From NCBI RefSeq assembly GCF_902728265.1, contig NZ_CACVBR010000007.1, positions 1 through 64,000 of the forward strand: a stretch of 64,000 nt of DNA. Reading direction: 5' to 3'. The DNA is from Chryseobacterium potabilaquae. GTDB lineage: Bacteria > Bacteroidota > Bacteroidia > Flavobacteriales > Weeksellaceae. Of the stretch, positions 1 through 9,153 are shown piece by piece (positions within the stretch are counted from its first letter, which is position 1; every line of letters starts with the position of its first letter). The notes beneath the pieces are model-generated. The model was not told the origin of the DNA. It searched no databases and saw only the letters and a program-made list of their open reading frames with translations. The position numbers and the translations under genes were made by a program.

Positions 1-92
1 ACAATCCGCACAGGATGATCCATAGGAATCAGGTCGTCAAAAGTATGCGGAAATAAAACCAGCTGATTTTGATTATAATGCCTAAAAGCCAT
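1..92 (-). CDS. IS1182-like transposase, N-terminal fragment (runs off the left edge)
   Basis: Reading leftward from the ATG at 92, the frame stays open to the window edge and gives 30 residues starting MAFRHYNQNQLVLFPH, followed by a D-D-L-I-P-x-D-H-P-V-R segment. This is the characteristic N-terminus of IS1182/IS5-superfamily DDE transposases. Only the start is visible, so neither the catalytic DDE residues nor the terminal inverted repeat can be checked, and whether the element is intact is unknown. The bases just to the right (93-165) hold no other gene and may contain the end of the element. Confidence 0.75.
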   Translation of the reverse strand, partial: MAFRHYNQNQLVLFPHTFDDLIPMDHPVRI

Positions 93-165
93 ATATCTAA
101 TTGATTACTAAATAAATATACAAAAAAACAAATCAAAATGTATAAAAATTATTCACTTTTTAACA

Positions 166-193
166 AGAAAAACCGCCTCAGTTGTGAGACGGC
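166..193 (-). terminator. Intrinsic terminator after the DUF6496 gene
   Basis: On the minus strand a GCCGTCTCA / TGAGGCGG stem (one mismatch, loop CAAC) is followed by a T-run. It lies about 15 nt downstream of the small gene ending at 208. Confidence 0.75.
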
Positions 194-207
194 TTCTTTA
201 TATTGAA

Positions 208-390
208 TTACTTTTTCTTCTTAGGAACTTTTAATCCTTTTTCTTTAGCTTCAGAAATACCAATAGCAATAGCTTGCTTCCTATCAGTTACTTTTTTTCC
301 GGAAGAGGATTTTAATTTCCCTTCCTTAAATTCATGCATTACGGTTCCTATCTTGTCCTTTGCTTTTTCTGAATACTTTGTTTTACTCAT
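208..390 (-). CDS. DUF6496 domain small basic protein
   Basis: 60 residues, very rich in lysine, with the central block VMHEFKEGKLKSSSGKKV then TDRKQAIAIGISEAK, which I recognise as DUF6496. These small proteins are widespread and their function is unknown; the charge suggests nucleic-acid binding, but that is inference. The start lies 10 nt downstream of the stop of the gene at 401-874, so the two are probably co-transcribed, and the hairpin at 166-193 ends the transcript. Confidence 0.85.
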   Translation of the reverse strand: MSKTKYSEKAKDKIGTVMHEFKEGKLKSSSGKKVTDRKQAIAIGISEAKEKGLKVPKKKK

Positions 391-400
391 ACTGTAATTT

Positions 401-874
401 TTAAGATTTTAGTACTGCAACACCTATTTCATACACTTTTGCATGTTTCAAATATTTTGAACGCTCTCTTGAAGTTACCGATTCAAAATGGTCATTTTTA
501 ATCACAATAATCGGATCTTCTACATTTTCAATCTCAAAATTGGCAAAATACCTTTCCTCTGGACTATACTGTTTTTCGTTTGATTTTATTTTTTGTAATT
601 CATCTGCATATTTTCTAAAACCTGGATCTGATGAATGGATAAACTTATATTCTTCACCGGCATCGACATAATAATGTAGCTTTTTTTCAATCAGTCCCGC
701 TTCTGTCGTAATTTCAGGATTATCATTTCCATCCTTAAATCCTACTTCTACTAACACACCTTCTTTTTTTTGTGCACATTCTTCAGCCTCTTTAAAGCTT
801 GAAAACCCCGTATAAACAATTTGATTATTCAAAATATATCGGTTCAATTTCTGATTAAAAGCATTCGTTTCCAT
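401..874 (-). CDS. Conserved hypothetical protein
   Basis: 157 residues, not recognised. There is no signal peptide or membrane segment, so it is predicted cytoplasmic. The sequence is hydrophilic and mixed alpha/beta. The N-terminal part (YILNNQIVYTGFSSFKEAEE) could be a small sheet-helix unit, and the C-terminus ends in a hydrophobic strand (KVYEIGVAVLKS). It is the first gene of a two-gene unit with the DUF6496 gene. On the minus strand a TATATTTA sequence about 30 nt upstream resembles the TAnnTTTG -7 element with one mismatch. Confidence 0.7.
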   Translation of the reverse strand: METNAFNQKLNRYILNNQIVYTGFSSFKEAEECAQKKEGVLVEVGFKDGNDNPEITTEAGLIEKKLHYYVDAGEEYKFIHSSDPGFRKYADELQKIKSNEKQYSPEERYFANFEIENVEDPIIVIKNDHFESVTSRERSKYLKHAKVYEIGVAVLKS

Positions 875-968
875 AATTATTATTTGATTTGATTATACCT
901 AAATATATTCAATTTTTTTGCCAAAGCTCATTATTTAAAAAGCTTTTTTATGCATTTAATAAAATTAT

Positions 969-976
969 TATCTTTG
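969..976 (+). promoter_or_regulatory. Bacteroidota -7 element (TATCTTTG) for the S9 peptidase
   Basis: TATCTTTG fits TAnnTTTG exactly and ends 19 nt before the ATG at 996. No TTG was found at the ideal -33 spacing. Confidence 0.6.
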
Positions 977-995
977 AAACCTATTAAATTTGGAA

Positions 996-3125
996 ATGAA
1001 AAAGTTTTTATTAGCACTTACTCTTGCTGTCTGTTTTCAAAACGGATTTGCACAGGAAATTACATTAGATAAAATATACTCAGGATACTATCGCGGAAAA
1101 GGCATTGCAGGAATATCTTCTATGAAAAACGGAGAAGATTATTTGGTTATTGAACCGAATGGGATCGCAAAATATTCCTATAAAACTTCACAAAAAGAAG
1201 GAAATATTGTTGATGGACAATTTAGCAGCTATGAATTTTCTGATGACGAATCAAAAATTCTTTTATTAAAAGAAAGCCAGCCTATATACCGTCATTCTTT
1301 TTTAGGAAAGTTCGATATAAAGGATCTGAAATCCGGTAAAATAATCAGCCTAAATGAAGGGAAACCTGTCCAAGAACCTAGATTTTCACCTGATGGTACT
1401 AAAATAGCTTTTATTGTTGATAATAATATTTTCTATCAAGATTTAGATAATGGAAAAATCGTTCAAGTAACGGAACACGGTGTTAAAAATAAGGTATTAA
1501 ATGGCCTCGCTGATTGGGTGTATGAGGAGGAGTTCGGACATGCCCGACTGTATGAATGGACAAAAAACTCTAATGCGATTGTTTTCATAAAATCTGTAGA
1601 AACCGATGTTCCAGAAATTTACATTCCTATTTACGGAAAATCTCTATATCCGCAAGAAATGCGTTATAAATACCCTAAGGCGGGGGAAAAAAACTCTGTT
1701 GTTTCTGCTCATATTTATCTTTTAGAAGGAGAAAAAAAAACAAAAGTTAATTTAGACAATTTTAAAAATTATTATATTCCGAATGTCATCCAGACCGCCA
1801 AACCTGATGAAATTGTTTTAATCACTTCAGAAAGAACTCAAAATGCATCAGATATTCTAAAAGTAAATATCAAAACAGGCTCAGTCCAAAAACTTTTTAC
1901 AGAAACGGATGAAAAATGGATTGATACTGATAATGTAACATTAGAGTTTTTAGAAGATAATTCATTCCTTTGGGGCTCAGAAAGAGATGGAAATCGTCAT
2001 TTATATTGGTATGACCCCAATGGAAAACTGAAAAAACAAGTCACAAAAGGAAATTGGGAAGTCATTGATTACTATGGCTACGATCCAAAATCTAAAGATA
2101 TTTATATTCAGACTACGGAAAAAGGAAGCATCAATAAAGTAGTTTCTAAAATTAATATAGAAAGTGGTAAGTCCCAATTAATTTCCAATACGGAAGGCAA
2201 TAATTCAGCCAATTTCAGTAAAAATTATCATTATTTTATCGAAAATACTTCAACATCTGCAAAGCCTAATACGTATACTTTGAAAGATGGAAATGGTAAA
2301 ATTATCAAAGAACTTCAGAATAATAATGACCAACTTCAAAAATTAAAAGCTGATAATTTTGTTGAGAAAGAGTTTATTACAATTCCTAATGAAGCCGGTG
2401 ATCAAATGAATGCCTGGGTTTTAAAACCTAAAAACTTCGATCCAAATAAAAAATATCCATTATTTATGTTTCAATATTCCGGACCAGGTTCTCAACAAGT
2501 TTCAAATTCTTGGGATAATGGCAATACTTTATGGTTCAACCATTTAGTTCAGAAGGGCTATATCGTAGCCTGTGTTGATGGTCGTGGAACAGGATATAAA
2601 GGTGCTAAATTTAAAAAGGCAACTTATATGAATCTGGGAAAATACGAAATTGAAGATCAAATTTCTGCTGCCAAATGGTTTGGAAACCAACCTTATATAG
2701 ATAAAACTAGAATCGGAATGTTTGGCTGGAGTTTCGGAGGATATATGACTAGTTTGGCTATGACAAAAGGAGCCGATATTTTTAAAGCAGGAATTGCAGT
2801 TGCCCCTGTTACGAACTGGAGATACTATGATTCGGTATATACGGAAAGGTTTTTGAGAACTCCTCAGGAAAACCCTGATGGTTATGATAAAAATTCGCCT
2901 ACTGAGTATGCTGATTTACTAAAAGGAAAATTCTTACTCATCCATGGAACAGCTGATGATAATGTACATTTTCAAAACTCTATGGAATTTTCCGAAGCGT
3001 TAATTCAAAATAAAAAACAATTTGAATTTATGGCATATCCGGATAAAAACCATGGAATTTATGGAGGACAAACAAGACCACAGTTGTATCAAAAAATGAC
3101 TGATTTCCTTCTCCAAAATCTTTAA
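996..3125 (+). CDS. S9 family prolyl (dipeptidyl) peptidase, DPP IV-like
   Basis: 709 residues from the ATG at 996; an in-frame TTG at 990 lies inside the leader and is not needed. A signal peptide (MKKFLLALTLAVCFQNGFAQ) predicts export to the periplasm. Residues about 50-430 form the DPP IV-type beta-propeller (pattern PRFSPDGTKIAF). The C-terminal alpha/beta hydrolase carries a full triad: S579 in GWSFGG, D654 in HGTADDN and H686 in NHG. DPP IV-like enzymes remove N-terminal X-Pro or X-Ala dipeptides. Three di/tripeptide transporters follow immediately, so the likely role is to make small peptides that these import. Length and motifs are normal for the family. Confidence 0.93.
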   Translation: MKKFLLALTLAVCFQNGFAQEITLDKIYSGYYRGKGIAGISSMKNGEDYLVIEPNGIAKYSYKTSQKEGNIVDGQFSSYEFSDDESKILLLKESQPIYRHSFLGKFDIKDLKSGKIISLNEGKPVQEPRFSPDGTKIAFIVDNNIFYQDLDNGKIVQVTEHGVKNKVLNGLADWVYEEEFGHARLYEWTKNSNAIVFIKSVETDVPEIYIPIYGKSLYPQEMRYKYPKAGEKNSVVSAHIYLLEGEKKTKVNLDNFKNYYIPNVIQTAKPDEIVLITSERTQNASDILKVNIKTGSVQKLFTETDEKWIDTDNVTLEFLEDNSFLWGSERDGNRHLYWYDPNGKLKKQVTKGNWEVIDYYGYDPKSKDIYIQTTEKGSINKVVSKINIESGKSQLISNTEGNNSANFSKNYHYFIENTSTSAKPNTYTLKDGNGKIIKELQNNNDQLQKLKADNFVEKEFITIPNEAGDQMNAWVLKPKNFDPNKKYPLFMFQYSGPGSQQVSNSWDNGNTLWFNHLVQKGYIVACVDGRGTGYKGAKFKKATYMNLGKYEIEDQISAAKWFGNQPYIDKTRIGMFGWSFGGYMTSLAMTKGADIFKAGIAVAPVTNWRYYDSVYTERFLRTPQENPDGYDKNSPTEYADLLKGKFLLIHGTADDNVHFQNSMEFSEALIQNKKQFEFMAYPDKNHGIYGGQTRPQLYQKMTDFLLQNL

Positions 3126-3149
3126 TAACTCTAATCAAATTTTGATATC

Positions 3150-3180
3150 AAATCCGGTTTCTCGTTGAAGCCGGATTTTC
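3150..3180 (+). terminator. Terminator after the S9 peptidase
   Basis: AAATCCGG ... CCGGATTT stem with a 13-nt loop, ending in TTTTC, 25 nt after the stop codon. Confidence 0.65.
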
Positions 3181-3251
3181 CTGTAAAATATATTAATTTA
3201 ATTAATCATATTGGAAAGTATTATTTATTTTATCAATTAAAATTAAAAACT

Positions 3252-3259
3252 TATTTTTG
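3252..3259 (+). promoter_or_regulatory. -7 element (TATTTTTG) of the first POT transporter
   Basis: Exact TAnnTTTG match ending 21 nt before the ATG at 3281. It overlaps the TTG that would otherwise extend the frame, which argues for the ATG start. Confidence 0.55.
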
Positions 3260-3280
3260 GGAAATTTGAAAATTGAAACT

Positions 3281-4936
3281 ATGAAGACTAAACATCCCAA
3301 GGGGTTACCTTTCCTCTTTTTCACAGAAATGTGGGAGCGTTTTGGATACTATTTGATTCTGGGAATCTTTGTTCTATATGTTATTGAACCGACAGGTTTA
3401 AAAGGAGGACTTGGCCTTCCTGATAAAACGGCTGATGATATTTTCGGAACTTATATTGCTTTAACATACCTTACCCCTTTCATTGGAGGTTTTCTAGCTG
3501 ATCGAATTTTAGGATATATTAAATCAATTTATTTGGGAGGAATTTTAATGGCAGCTGGCTATATTGGATTGGGTATTTTTAAAGACCTTCCTTTGTTTTA
3601 TGGATCTTTGGCGTTAATTATTATTGGAAATGGCTTTTTTAAACCTACTATTTCAACCTTATTAGGAAATCTTTACTCTGAAGAACCTTATAAAGCTAAT
3701 AAAGATTCCGGTTATAATATTTTCTATATGGGAATTAATATTGGAGCTTTCATTTGTAATATTATTGCTGCCTTCATGCGTAATAAGTTTGGCTGGGGGG
3801 AAGCATTTATCACTGCGGGAGTCGGAATGATTATCGGTCTTATTATTTTCACTATTGGCAGAAAACACTACATCCATGCAGCTCAAATGAAGCCTGTACA
3901 GGAAGGAGACACCAAACTTTCTGAAATTTTAATTAAAGTTTTCTTACCTGCTATTATTGCAGGAGCTATTGGGTGGTTTATTCCTAATAACATTTTTGGA
4001 AGTGATAATACAGACGCTTTTATTTTTGCTTGTATTCCTGTAATTTACTTCTATGCCTCTCTTTATTTTAAAGCAAAACCCGAAGAAAAATCATCAATTG
4101 GTGCTTTGCTATCCGTTTTCTTAATCAGTATGTTTTTCTGGGCAGTATTTAAACAAAATGGCACAGCCTTAACGAGATGGGCCAATTATTATACTGATAG
4201 AAGTGTTCCTGCTTCGATGGAAAAACCTTTGGAAGGCATTTATATGGTAGATGGAAAAAGCTATGAAAATAAAGAAGTTCCGGTCTATGATGATCAATTC
4301 CAGTCTCAAAAGGATAAAGATGGCAATACGATTAAAGAACAAGGAAAAGATGTTTACTTCAAAAATATCTCTTCTGAACAACGTTCAGAGTTAGAAAATA
4401 ATCCACAAAATAAAGTGTATTTATATAACACGGAATTATTCCAGTCTATTAATCCATTCTGGGTAATTGCTCTCACTCCCTTAGTCGTAGGATTTTGGGG
4501 ATTATTAAGGAAAAAAGGCAAAGAACCCTTGACTCCCACAAAAATTGTTCTAGGGTTATTTATTTCAGGACTTTCTTGTTTAGTGATGGTGCTAGCCGTA
4601 ATAGCCGGGGATAATGGAGCTATCAAAGTTTCACCATGGTGGCTAGTTGCAAGCTATGGAGTCATTACTGTTGGAGAATTATGTCTTTCTCCAATGGGGC
4701 TATCTTTTGTTTCAAAACTTTCTCCTGCAAGAATTACTGCATTAATGATGGGGGGATTCTTCTTAGCAAACTCAGTAGGAAATAAACTTTCAGGAATTTT
4801 GGCCAGCACGTGGTATAATTACGAGAATAAGATGAATTACTTCCTAGTCAACTTCGCATTATTAATTTTTGCGACATTATTAGGACTTTCTATGTTAAAA
4901 AGATTAAATAATATCATAAAAGAAAAAGGACATTAA
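3281..4936 (+). CDS. Proton-dependent oligopeptide transporter (POT/PTR2 family), copy 1
   Basis: 551 residues from the ATG at 3281. It shows the POT signatures: ExxERF in TEMWERFGYY near the N-terminus (proton coupling), GGFLADRILG in the loop after TM2, the PTR2 signature FYMGINIGAF, and GELCLSPMG near TM10. About 12-14 membrane helices are expected. It should import di- and tripeptides with protons across the inner membrane. It differs from copies 2 and 3 in a hydrophilic insertion of about 80 residues (roughly residues 305-385, from the Y-Y-T-D-R segment to NPFW), probably a periplasmic loop. It has its own promoter and terminator. Confidence 0.93.
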   Translation: MKTKHPKGLPFLFFTEMWERFGYYLILGIFVLYVIEPTGLKGGLGLPDKTADDIFGTYIALTYLTPFIGGFLADRILGYIKSIYLGGILMAAGYIGLGIFKDLPLFYGSLALIIIGNGFFKPTISTLLGNLYSEEPYKANKDSGYNIFYMGINIGAFICNIIAAFMRNKFGWGEAFITAGVGMIIGLIIFTIGRKHYIHAAQMKPVQEGDTKLSEILIKVFLPAIIAGAIGWFIPNNIFGSDNTDAFIFACIPVIYFYASLYFKAKPEEKSSIGALLSVFLISMFFWAVFKQNGTALTRWANYYTDRSVPASMEKPLEGIYMVDGKSYENKEVPVYDDQFQSQKDKDGNTIKEQGKDVYFKNISSEQRSELENNPQNKVYLYNTELFQSINPFWVIALTPLVVGFWGLLRKKGKEPLTPTKIVLGLFISGLSCLVMVLAVIAGDNGAIKVSPWWLVASYGVITVGELCLSPMGLSFVSKLSPARITALMMGGFFLANSVGNKLSGILASTWYNYENKMNYFLVNFALLIFATLLGLSMLKRLNNIIKEKGH

Positions 4937-4960
4937 TTTTGATATTACGTAAACAATATT

Positions 4961-4989
4961 AAGCTGTAGAAGGTTTCTGCAGCTTTTTT
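4961..4989 (+). terminator. Terminator after POT copy 1
   Basis: AAGCTGTAGAA / TTCTGCAGCTT stem (one G-T-type pair) followed by TTTTTT, 25 nt past the stop. Confidence 0.8.
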
Positions 4990-5011
4990 ATTTAATTATA
5001 AAATTAAAACA

Positions 5012-5041
5012 TTGCCAAAAACTCAAAAAAAACTATATTTG
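5012..5041 (+). promoter_or_regulatory. Canonical TTG-N19-TATATTTG promoter for POT copy 2
   Basis: TTG at 5012-5014, exactly 19 nt, then TATATTTG at 5034-5041. This is the textbook primary-sigma promoter of Bacteroidota. The ATG follows at 5066. Confidence 0.75.
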
Positions 5042-5065
5042 TCAGTCTTAACAAAATTTAACATT

Positions 5066-6820
5066 ATGGGTCAAACTGAAGCATTACATCCGAAACCGGA
5101 TGAATTTGTAGAGAAAAGCAATTCCAGGCATCCGAAAGGTTTATGGGTTCTTTTCGGAACGGAAATGTGGGAGCGTTTCAACTTTTATGGAATGAGAGCA
5201 CTTTTAACGCTCTTTATGGTAAATTCCTTATTAATAAAAGAAGCTGATGCGGCAATCATCTACGGTGGATTTTTGGCTTTATGTTATTTAACTCCTCTTT
5301 TAGGAGGGTTTATTGCAGATAAATATATTGGAAATAGAAATGCTATTTTAATTGGTGGATCATTAATGGCAATTGGTCAGTTTTTCCTTTTCATTAGTGC
5401 TTCAACTTTTTCCACAGGTTTAGAAACATCTAAACTTATTATGTGGCTGGCTTTATTCATTATTATTTTTGGTAATGGATTTTTCAAGCCTAATATTTCC
5501 TCGATGGTAGGAAGTCTTTATCCAAAACAGGAAAAATCAAAATTAGACTCGGCTTTTACCATATTCTATATGGGAATTAATATAGGTGCATTCTTAGGGC
5601 AATTCATTTGTCCATATTTAGGAGATGTTAAAGATGCCTCTACAGGTGTAAGAGATATTTTCGCTTTTAAATGGGGATTCTTAGCTGCATCAATCGCGAT
5701 GATAATTGGAACTATAACCTTTTTTATCCTTAAAAACAAATATGTAGTAACTCCAGAAGGAAGACCGATTGGAGGTTTACCAAAACATAATACGAGTGAG
5801 GACTTTGAAGAAGGAGAAACTCAAACAGCAAAATTTTCAAGCCAATTTTTAGCGATTACCGGGGTTTTATTTATAGGCTTATTTTTCGCATTCAGATATT
5901 TACTCGTAGGAGAATTTGGATTTAATTCCGTAGAAATGGGCCAACTCATTAAAGGGATTATTTATCCTTTTATATATGCCGCCGGTATTTCATTAGCTTT
6001 CCTAATTATGTCTTCTGCAGAAAATAAAATTGAAAGACAAAGAATTTGGGTCATTTATATTGTATCATTTTTTATTATTTTCTTTTGGGCAGCTTTTGAA
6101 CAAGCAGGTTCATCTCTCACATTTATTGCTGATAACCAAACGGATAGAAATATTTTAGGATGGAATATGCCTCCTTCTATGGTACAAATATTCAATGGAA
6201 TTTTTGTAGTTGTATTAGCCGTTCCATTTAGTATTATCTGGGACAAACTAAGAGCTAAAGGAAAAGAACCTGTTTCTCCATTCAAACAAGCTATGGGATT
6301 GGCACTGATTGCTTTATCTTATTTTATTATTGCACATAATGTAAAAGATCTAGGAAATTCTGGTCTATTAGCCATAAAATGGTTAATGCTTCTCTATTTT
6401 ATTCAGACTTGTGGTGAGCTTTGCTTATCTCCAATTGGTTTATCATTAGTGGGTAAATTAGCTCCTAAAAGATTTGCTTCTTTATTATATGGGGTTTTCT
6501 TTATTTCCAATGCTGCAGGTTATGCATTAGCAGGCTCATTAGGAGCCCTTATCCCTGCGACTGGTGACAAATTTAAGAAAGCAGAAGAAATAGGAGTCAA
6601 CCTACAGGAAGTTTTAGATAAAAAAGTTACGTTAACAACGGATCAAGTGGCTGCTTTTGAAAAGGCTCAATTGCCTCTACAAAACCCAACATTTGCCGGA
6701 TTTGAAATCCATAACTTATTCGAATTCTTTATGGTATTTGTAGTACTTTGTGGTATTGCAGCCGTGATTTTAGCTTTAATTTCCCCGATCTTAAAGAAAA
6801 TGATGCATGGTGTAAACTAA
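5066..6820 (+). CDS. Proton-dependent oligopeptide transporter (POT/PTR2 family), copy 2
   Basis: 584 residues from the ATG at 5066. An upstream in-frame TTG (5012) is the promoter -33 box, not a start. Family motifs are GTEMWERFNFYG, GGFIADKYIG, FYMGINIGAF and GELCLSPIG. The C-terminal part has an extra hydrophilic stretch of about 60 residues between the last helices (around residues 500-560, helical and charged), which copy 3 has only in short form. Predicted role is proton-coupled di/tripeptide uptake. It is transcribed as its own unit with a strong promoter and terminator. Confidence 0.93.
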   Translation: MGQTEALHPKPDEFVEKSNSRHPKGLWVLFGTEMWERFNFYGMRALLTLFMVNSLLIKEADAAIIYGGFLALCYLTPLLGGFIADKYIGNRNAILIGGSLMAIGQFFLFISASTFSTGLETSKLIMWLALFIIIFGNGFFKPNISSMVGSLYPKQEKSKLDSAFTIFYMGINIGAFLGQFICPYLGDVKDASTGVRDIFAFKWGFLAASIAMIIGTITFFILKNKYVVTPEGRPIGGLPKHNTSEDFEEGETQTAKFSSQFLAITGVLFIGLFFAFRYLLVGEFGFNSVEMGQLIKGIIYPFIYAAGISLAFLIMSSAENKIERQRIWVIYIVSFFIIFFWAAFEQAGSSLTFIADNQTDRNILGWNMPPSMVQIFNGIFVVVLAVPFSIIWDKLRAKGKEPVSPFKQAMGLALIALSYFIIAHNVKDLGNSGLLAIKWLMLLYFIQTCGELCLSPIGLSLVGKLAPKRFASLLYGVFFISNAAGYALAGSLGALIPATGDKFKKAEEIGVNLQEVLDKKVTLTTDQVAAFEKAQLPLQNPTFAGFEIHNLFEFFMVFVVLCGIAAVILALISPILKKMMHGVN

Positions 6821-6842
6821 TTTACCTTAACAAAATATACAC

Positions 6843-6872
6843 AAAACCTCTGCTAAGTCAGAGGTTTTTTTT
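6843..6872 (+). terminator. Terminator after POT copy 2
   Basis: Perfect AAACCTCTG / CAGAGGTTT stem with a 6-nt loop, followed by a T-run. Confidence 0.85.
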
Positions 6873-6976
6873 ATTTTCGTGTGTTCTTTTTCAAAATATT
6901 TAATTATTAATGCTATAGATTAATAGTTTTATCGGTTTTGATAGACTTACTTAATTAAACTTAATCATATACAATT

Positions 6977-8488
6977 ATGAGCTTAACTTTAGATGAAATA
7001 CAAAATTTCAAGGGAAAATATCCAAAACAAATTTGGAGCCTTTTTTTCTCTGAGATGTGGGAACGCTTTTGTTTCTATGGAATGCGTGGAATGCTAGTTT
7101 TTTTTATGATCTCTCAATTGAATTTTCATGAAAAAGAAGCTAATCTTCAATATGGAGCTACCCAAGCTTTTGTATACGCTTTTACTTTTGTCGGTGGACT
7201 TTTTGCCGATAAAATTTTAGGATTTAGAAAATCTTTATTTTGGGGCGGACTTTTAATGATCATTGGAAGTTTAATACTTGCTGCAGACCCCCACCAATTC
7301 TTTTTCTTGGGAATCGCATTTACCGTAGTAGGAACCGGATTCTTCAAACCTAATATTTCATCCATGGTAGGCCAGCTCTATAAGCCTAATGATCCACGAG
7401 CTGATGCCGGATTTTCACTTTTCTATGCAGGAATCAATCTTGGAGCTTTATTAGGTGGATATTTGTGTATTGCGATTGGAAAAGGAGAACTTTTCAGTCA
7501 TATTATTTCAGAAGGAATAAGATGGAATATTGCTTTTGGATTAGCCGCTATTGTCATGGTAATTAGCTTAATTAATTTTGTTTTTACTCAAAGAAGTCTG
7601 GGAACAATTGGCCTACAACCCGGTCATCCAATGTCTGAGATAAAATCTGCTCCTATGCCTAAATGGAAAGAATACGGAGTCTATGTATTGTCTTTAATTT
7701 TTGTGCCTATTATCATGATTATGGTTGCCAAAACTGAATACACCGACTATTTCATGTGGACCATTGGCCCTTTAACATTGATTTATCTGTTCTATGAAAT
7801 GACAAAAGTATCCTCTTCCGAGCGTAAAAAACTTTGGGCTGCACTCGTCTTTATTCTCTTCTCTATTCTCTTTTGGGGTATTTATGAGCAAAGTGGAGGT
7901 TCATTAAGTATTTTCGCTGCTAAAAATCTCAATAAAGATTTGCTGGGGTTAGATCCTAATGGCGTTAATAATTCCGGAGGTGCCTTTTTCATTATTTTCT
8001 TAGCTCCATTAATTGGTTTACTTTGGATTTGGCTCCATAAAAGAAAAATCGAACCTAATACCATCATTAAATTTGGGTTGGGATTCATTTTCCTTGGATT
8101 AGGGTATTATGTCCTGTTTGCCACCAAACTTTTTGTAAATAGTTTAGGAGTAACTTCATTAAATTTCTTCACCTTGGCTTTATTAATTATTACCTTGGGT
8201 GAGCTTTGCTTATCTCCTATCGGTTTATCAATCATGACAAAACTGTCCACTAAAAACCTTCAGGGAATGATGATGGGAATGTGGTTTTTAGCTTCTGCCT
8301 ATGGACAATACGTTGCCGGAATTATTGGCGCGGGATTGGCTACAGCTAAAGAAGGTTCCACCAATTATGATGCTTTTATCACTTATATTAATGGATATAA
8401 ACAATTAGGATTATATGCTGTAATTGCCGGAATAGTATTAATTTTGATTTCTCCGTTTGTGAAAAAATTAATGCAAGATGTAAAATAA
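6977..8488 (+). CDS. Proton-dependent oligopeptide transporter (POT/PTR2 family), copy 3
   Basis: 503 residues, the shortest of the three tandem transporters. It contains SEMWERFCFYGMRG, VGGLFADKILG, FYAGINLGALLGG and GELCLSPIG. The family imports di/tripeptides with protons. The copies are clearly diverged (no long stretches of identical DNA noticed), so this is an old triplication, probably with different substrate ranges. A 9-bp hairpin right after the stop (8487-8513) may attenuate transcription into the thioredoxin gene 41 nt downstream. Confidence 0.92.
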   Translation: MSLTLDEIQNFKGKYPKQIWSLFFSEMWERFCFYGMRGMLVFFMISQLNFHEKEANLQYGATQAFVYAFTFVGGLFADKILGFRKSLFWGGLLMIIGSLILAADPHQFFFLGIAFTVVGTGFFKPNISSMVGQLYKPNDPRADAGFSLFYAGINLGALLGGYLCIAIGKGELFSHIISEGIRWNIAFGLAAIVMVISLINFVFTQRSLGTIGLQPGHPMSEIKSAPMPKWKEYGVYVLSLIFVPIIMIMVAKTEYTDYFMWTIGPLTLIYLFYEMTKVSSSERKKLWAALVFILFSILFWGIYEQSGGSLSIFAAKNLNKDLLGLDPNGVNNSGGAFFIIFLAPLIGLLWIWLHKRKIEPNTIIKFGLGFIFLGLGYYVLFATKLFVNSLGVTSLNFFTLALLIITLGELCLSPIGLSIMTKLSTKNLQGMMMGMWFLASAYGQYVAGIIGAGLATAKEGSTNYDAFITYINGYKQLGLYAVIAGIVLILISPFVKKLMQDVK

Positions 8489-8529
8489 AAATAAGAGAAT
8501 AATGCTTATTTTTAAAAAAACATTAAGTT

Positions 8530-9063
8530 ATGAAGAAAATTATAAGTGTTATTCTTTTGTTTTTTTTGAATTTTGCCTTTGCGCAAGTAAAGTGGATGAC
8601 AATTGAACAGGCCCTAGAAGCTCAAAAAACTCATCCAAAAAAAATACTTATTGATTTTTATGCTGATTGGTGTAGTCCATGTAAAATAATGGATAAAAAA
8701 ACGTACGGGCATCCTGTAATTGCTGATAATATTAATCAAAATTATTATCCTGTAAAATTCAATGCAGAAGAAAAAAATTCTATTGAAATATTCGGCAGAA
8801 TATTTTCTAACCCTAATACAGAATCTACAAAAGGAAGAAACTCATTGCATGAATTCACCCAATATATGAATGTTGCGGCTGTTCCAAGTACCGTTTTCTT
8901 AGATGAAAAAGGAGGCCCCATTACCATTCTTCAGGGTGAGTTATCTGCAAAAGAATTAGAACCATATCTTGATCTTATTTCTAAAGATTTATATAAGAAA
9001 ATACGAAGTCGGGATCAATGGGAAGATTATCAAAAGAAATTTAAATCTAAAATAAAAAATTAG
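8530..9063 (+). CDS. Secreted thioredoxin-family protein
   Basis: 177 residues with a clear signal peptide (MKKIISVILLFFLNFAFAQ) and then a thioredoxin fold. The active site W47-C48-S49-P50-C51 sits in the context DFYADWCSPC, and the cis-proline loop is AAVPST. The CxxC pair predicts a periplasmic disulfide reductase or interchange role, similar to the C-terminal domain of DsbD-type proteins. An insertion of about 20 residues around residues 85-105 precedes the cis-Pro segment. It may be partly co-transcribed with the transporter upstream. The substrate cannot be named. Confidence 0.88.
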   Translation: MKKIISVILLFFLNFAFAQVKWMTIEQALEAQKTHPKKILIDFYADWCSPCKIMDKKTYGHPVIADNINQNYYPVKFNAEEKNSIEIFGRIFSNPNTESTKGRNSLHEFTQYMNVAAVPSTVFLDEKGGPITILQGELSAKELEPYLDLISKDLYKKIRSRDQWEDYQKKFKSKIKN

Positions 9064-9070
9064 AAGAATG

Positions 9071-9098
9071 CAGACTTTCATTTTGAGAGTCTTTTTTT
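9071..9098 (+). terminator. Terminator after the thioredoxin gene
   Basis: AGACTTTC / GAGAGTCT stem (one G-T pair), 5-nt loop, then seven T. Confidence 0.8.
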
Positions 9099-9153
9099 GT
9101 ATTAAAAATTTTATATTTATTAGTATTTTCCCGAAATTTGAGCTCATTTTTCA

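Noticed and set aside
3257..3281. TTG starts giving longer versions of several proteins (990, 3257, 5012, 14644, 18616, 51011)
   Set aside because: In each case a good ATG follows, and several of the TTG codons are part of the promoter -33 or -7 boxes.
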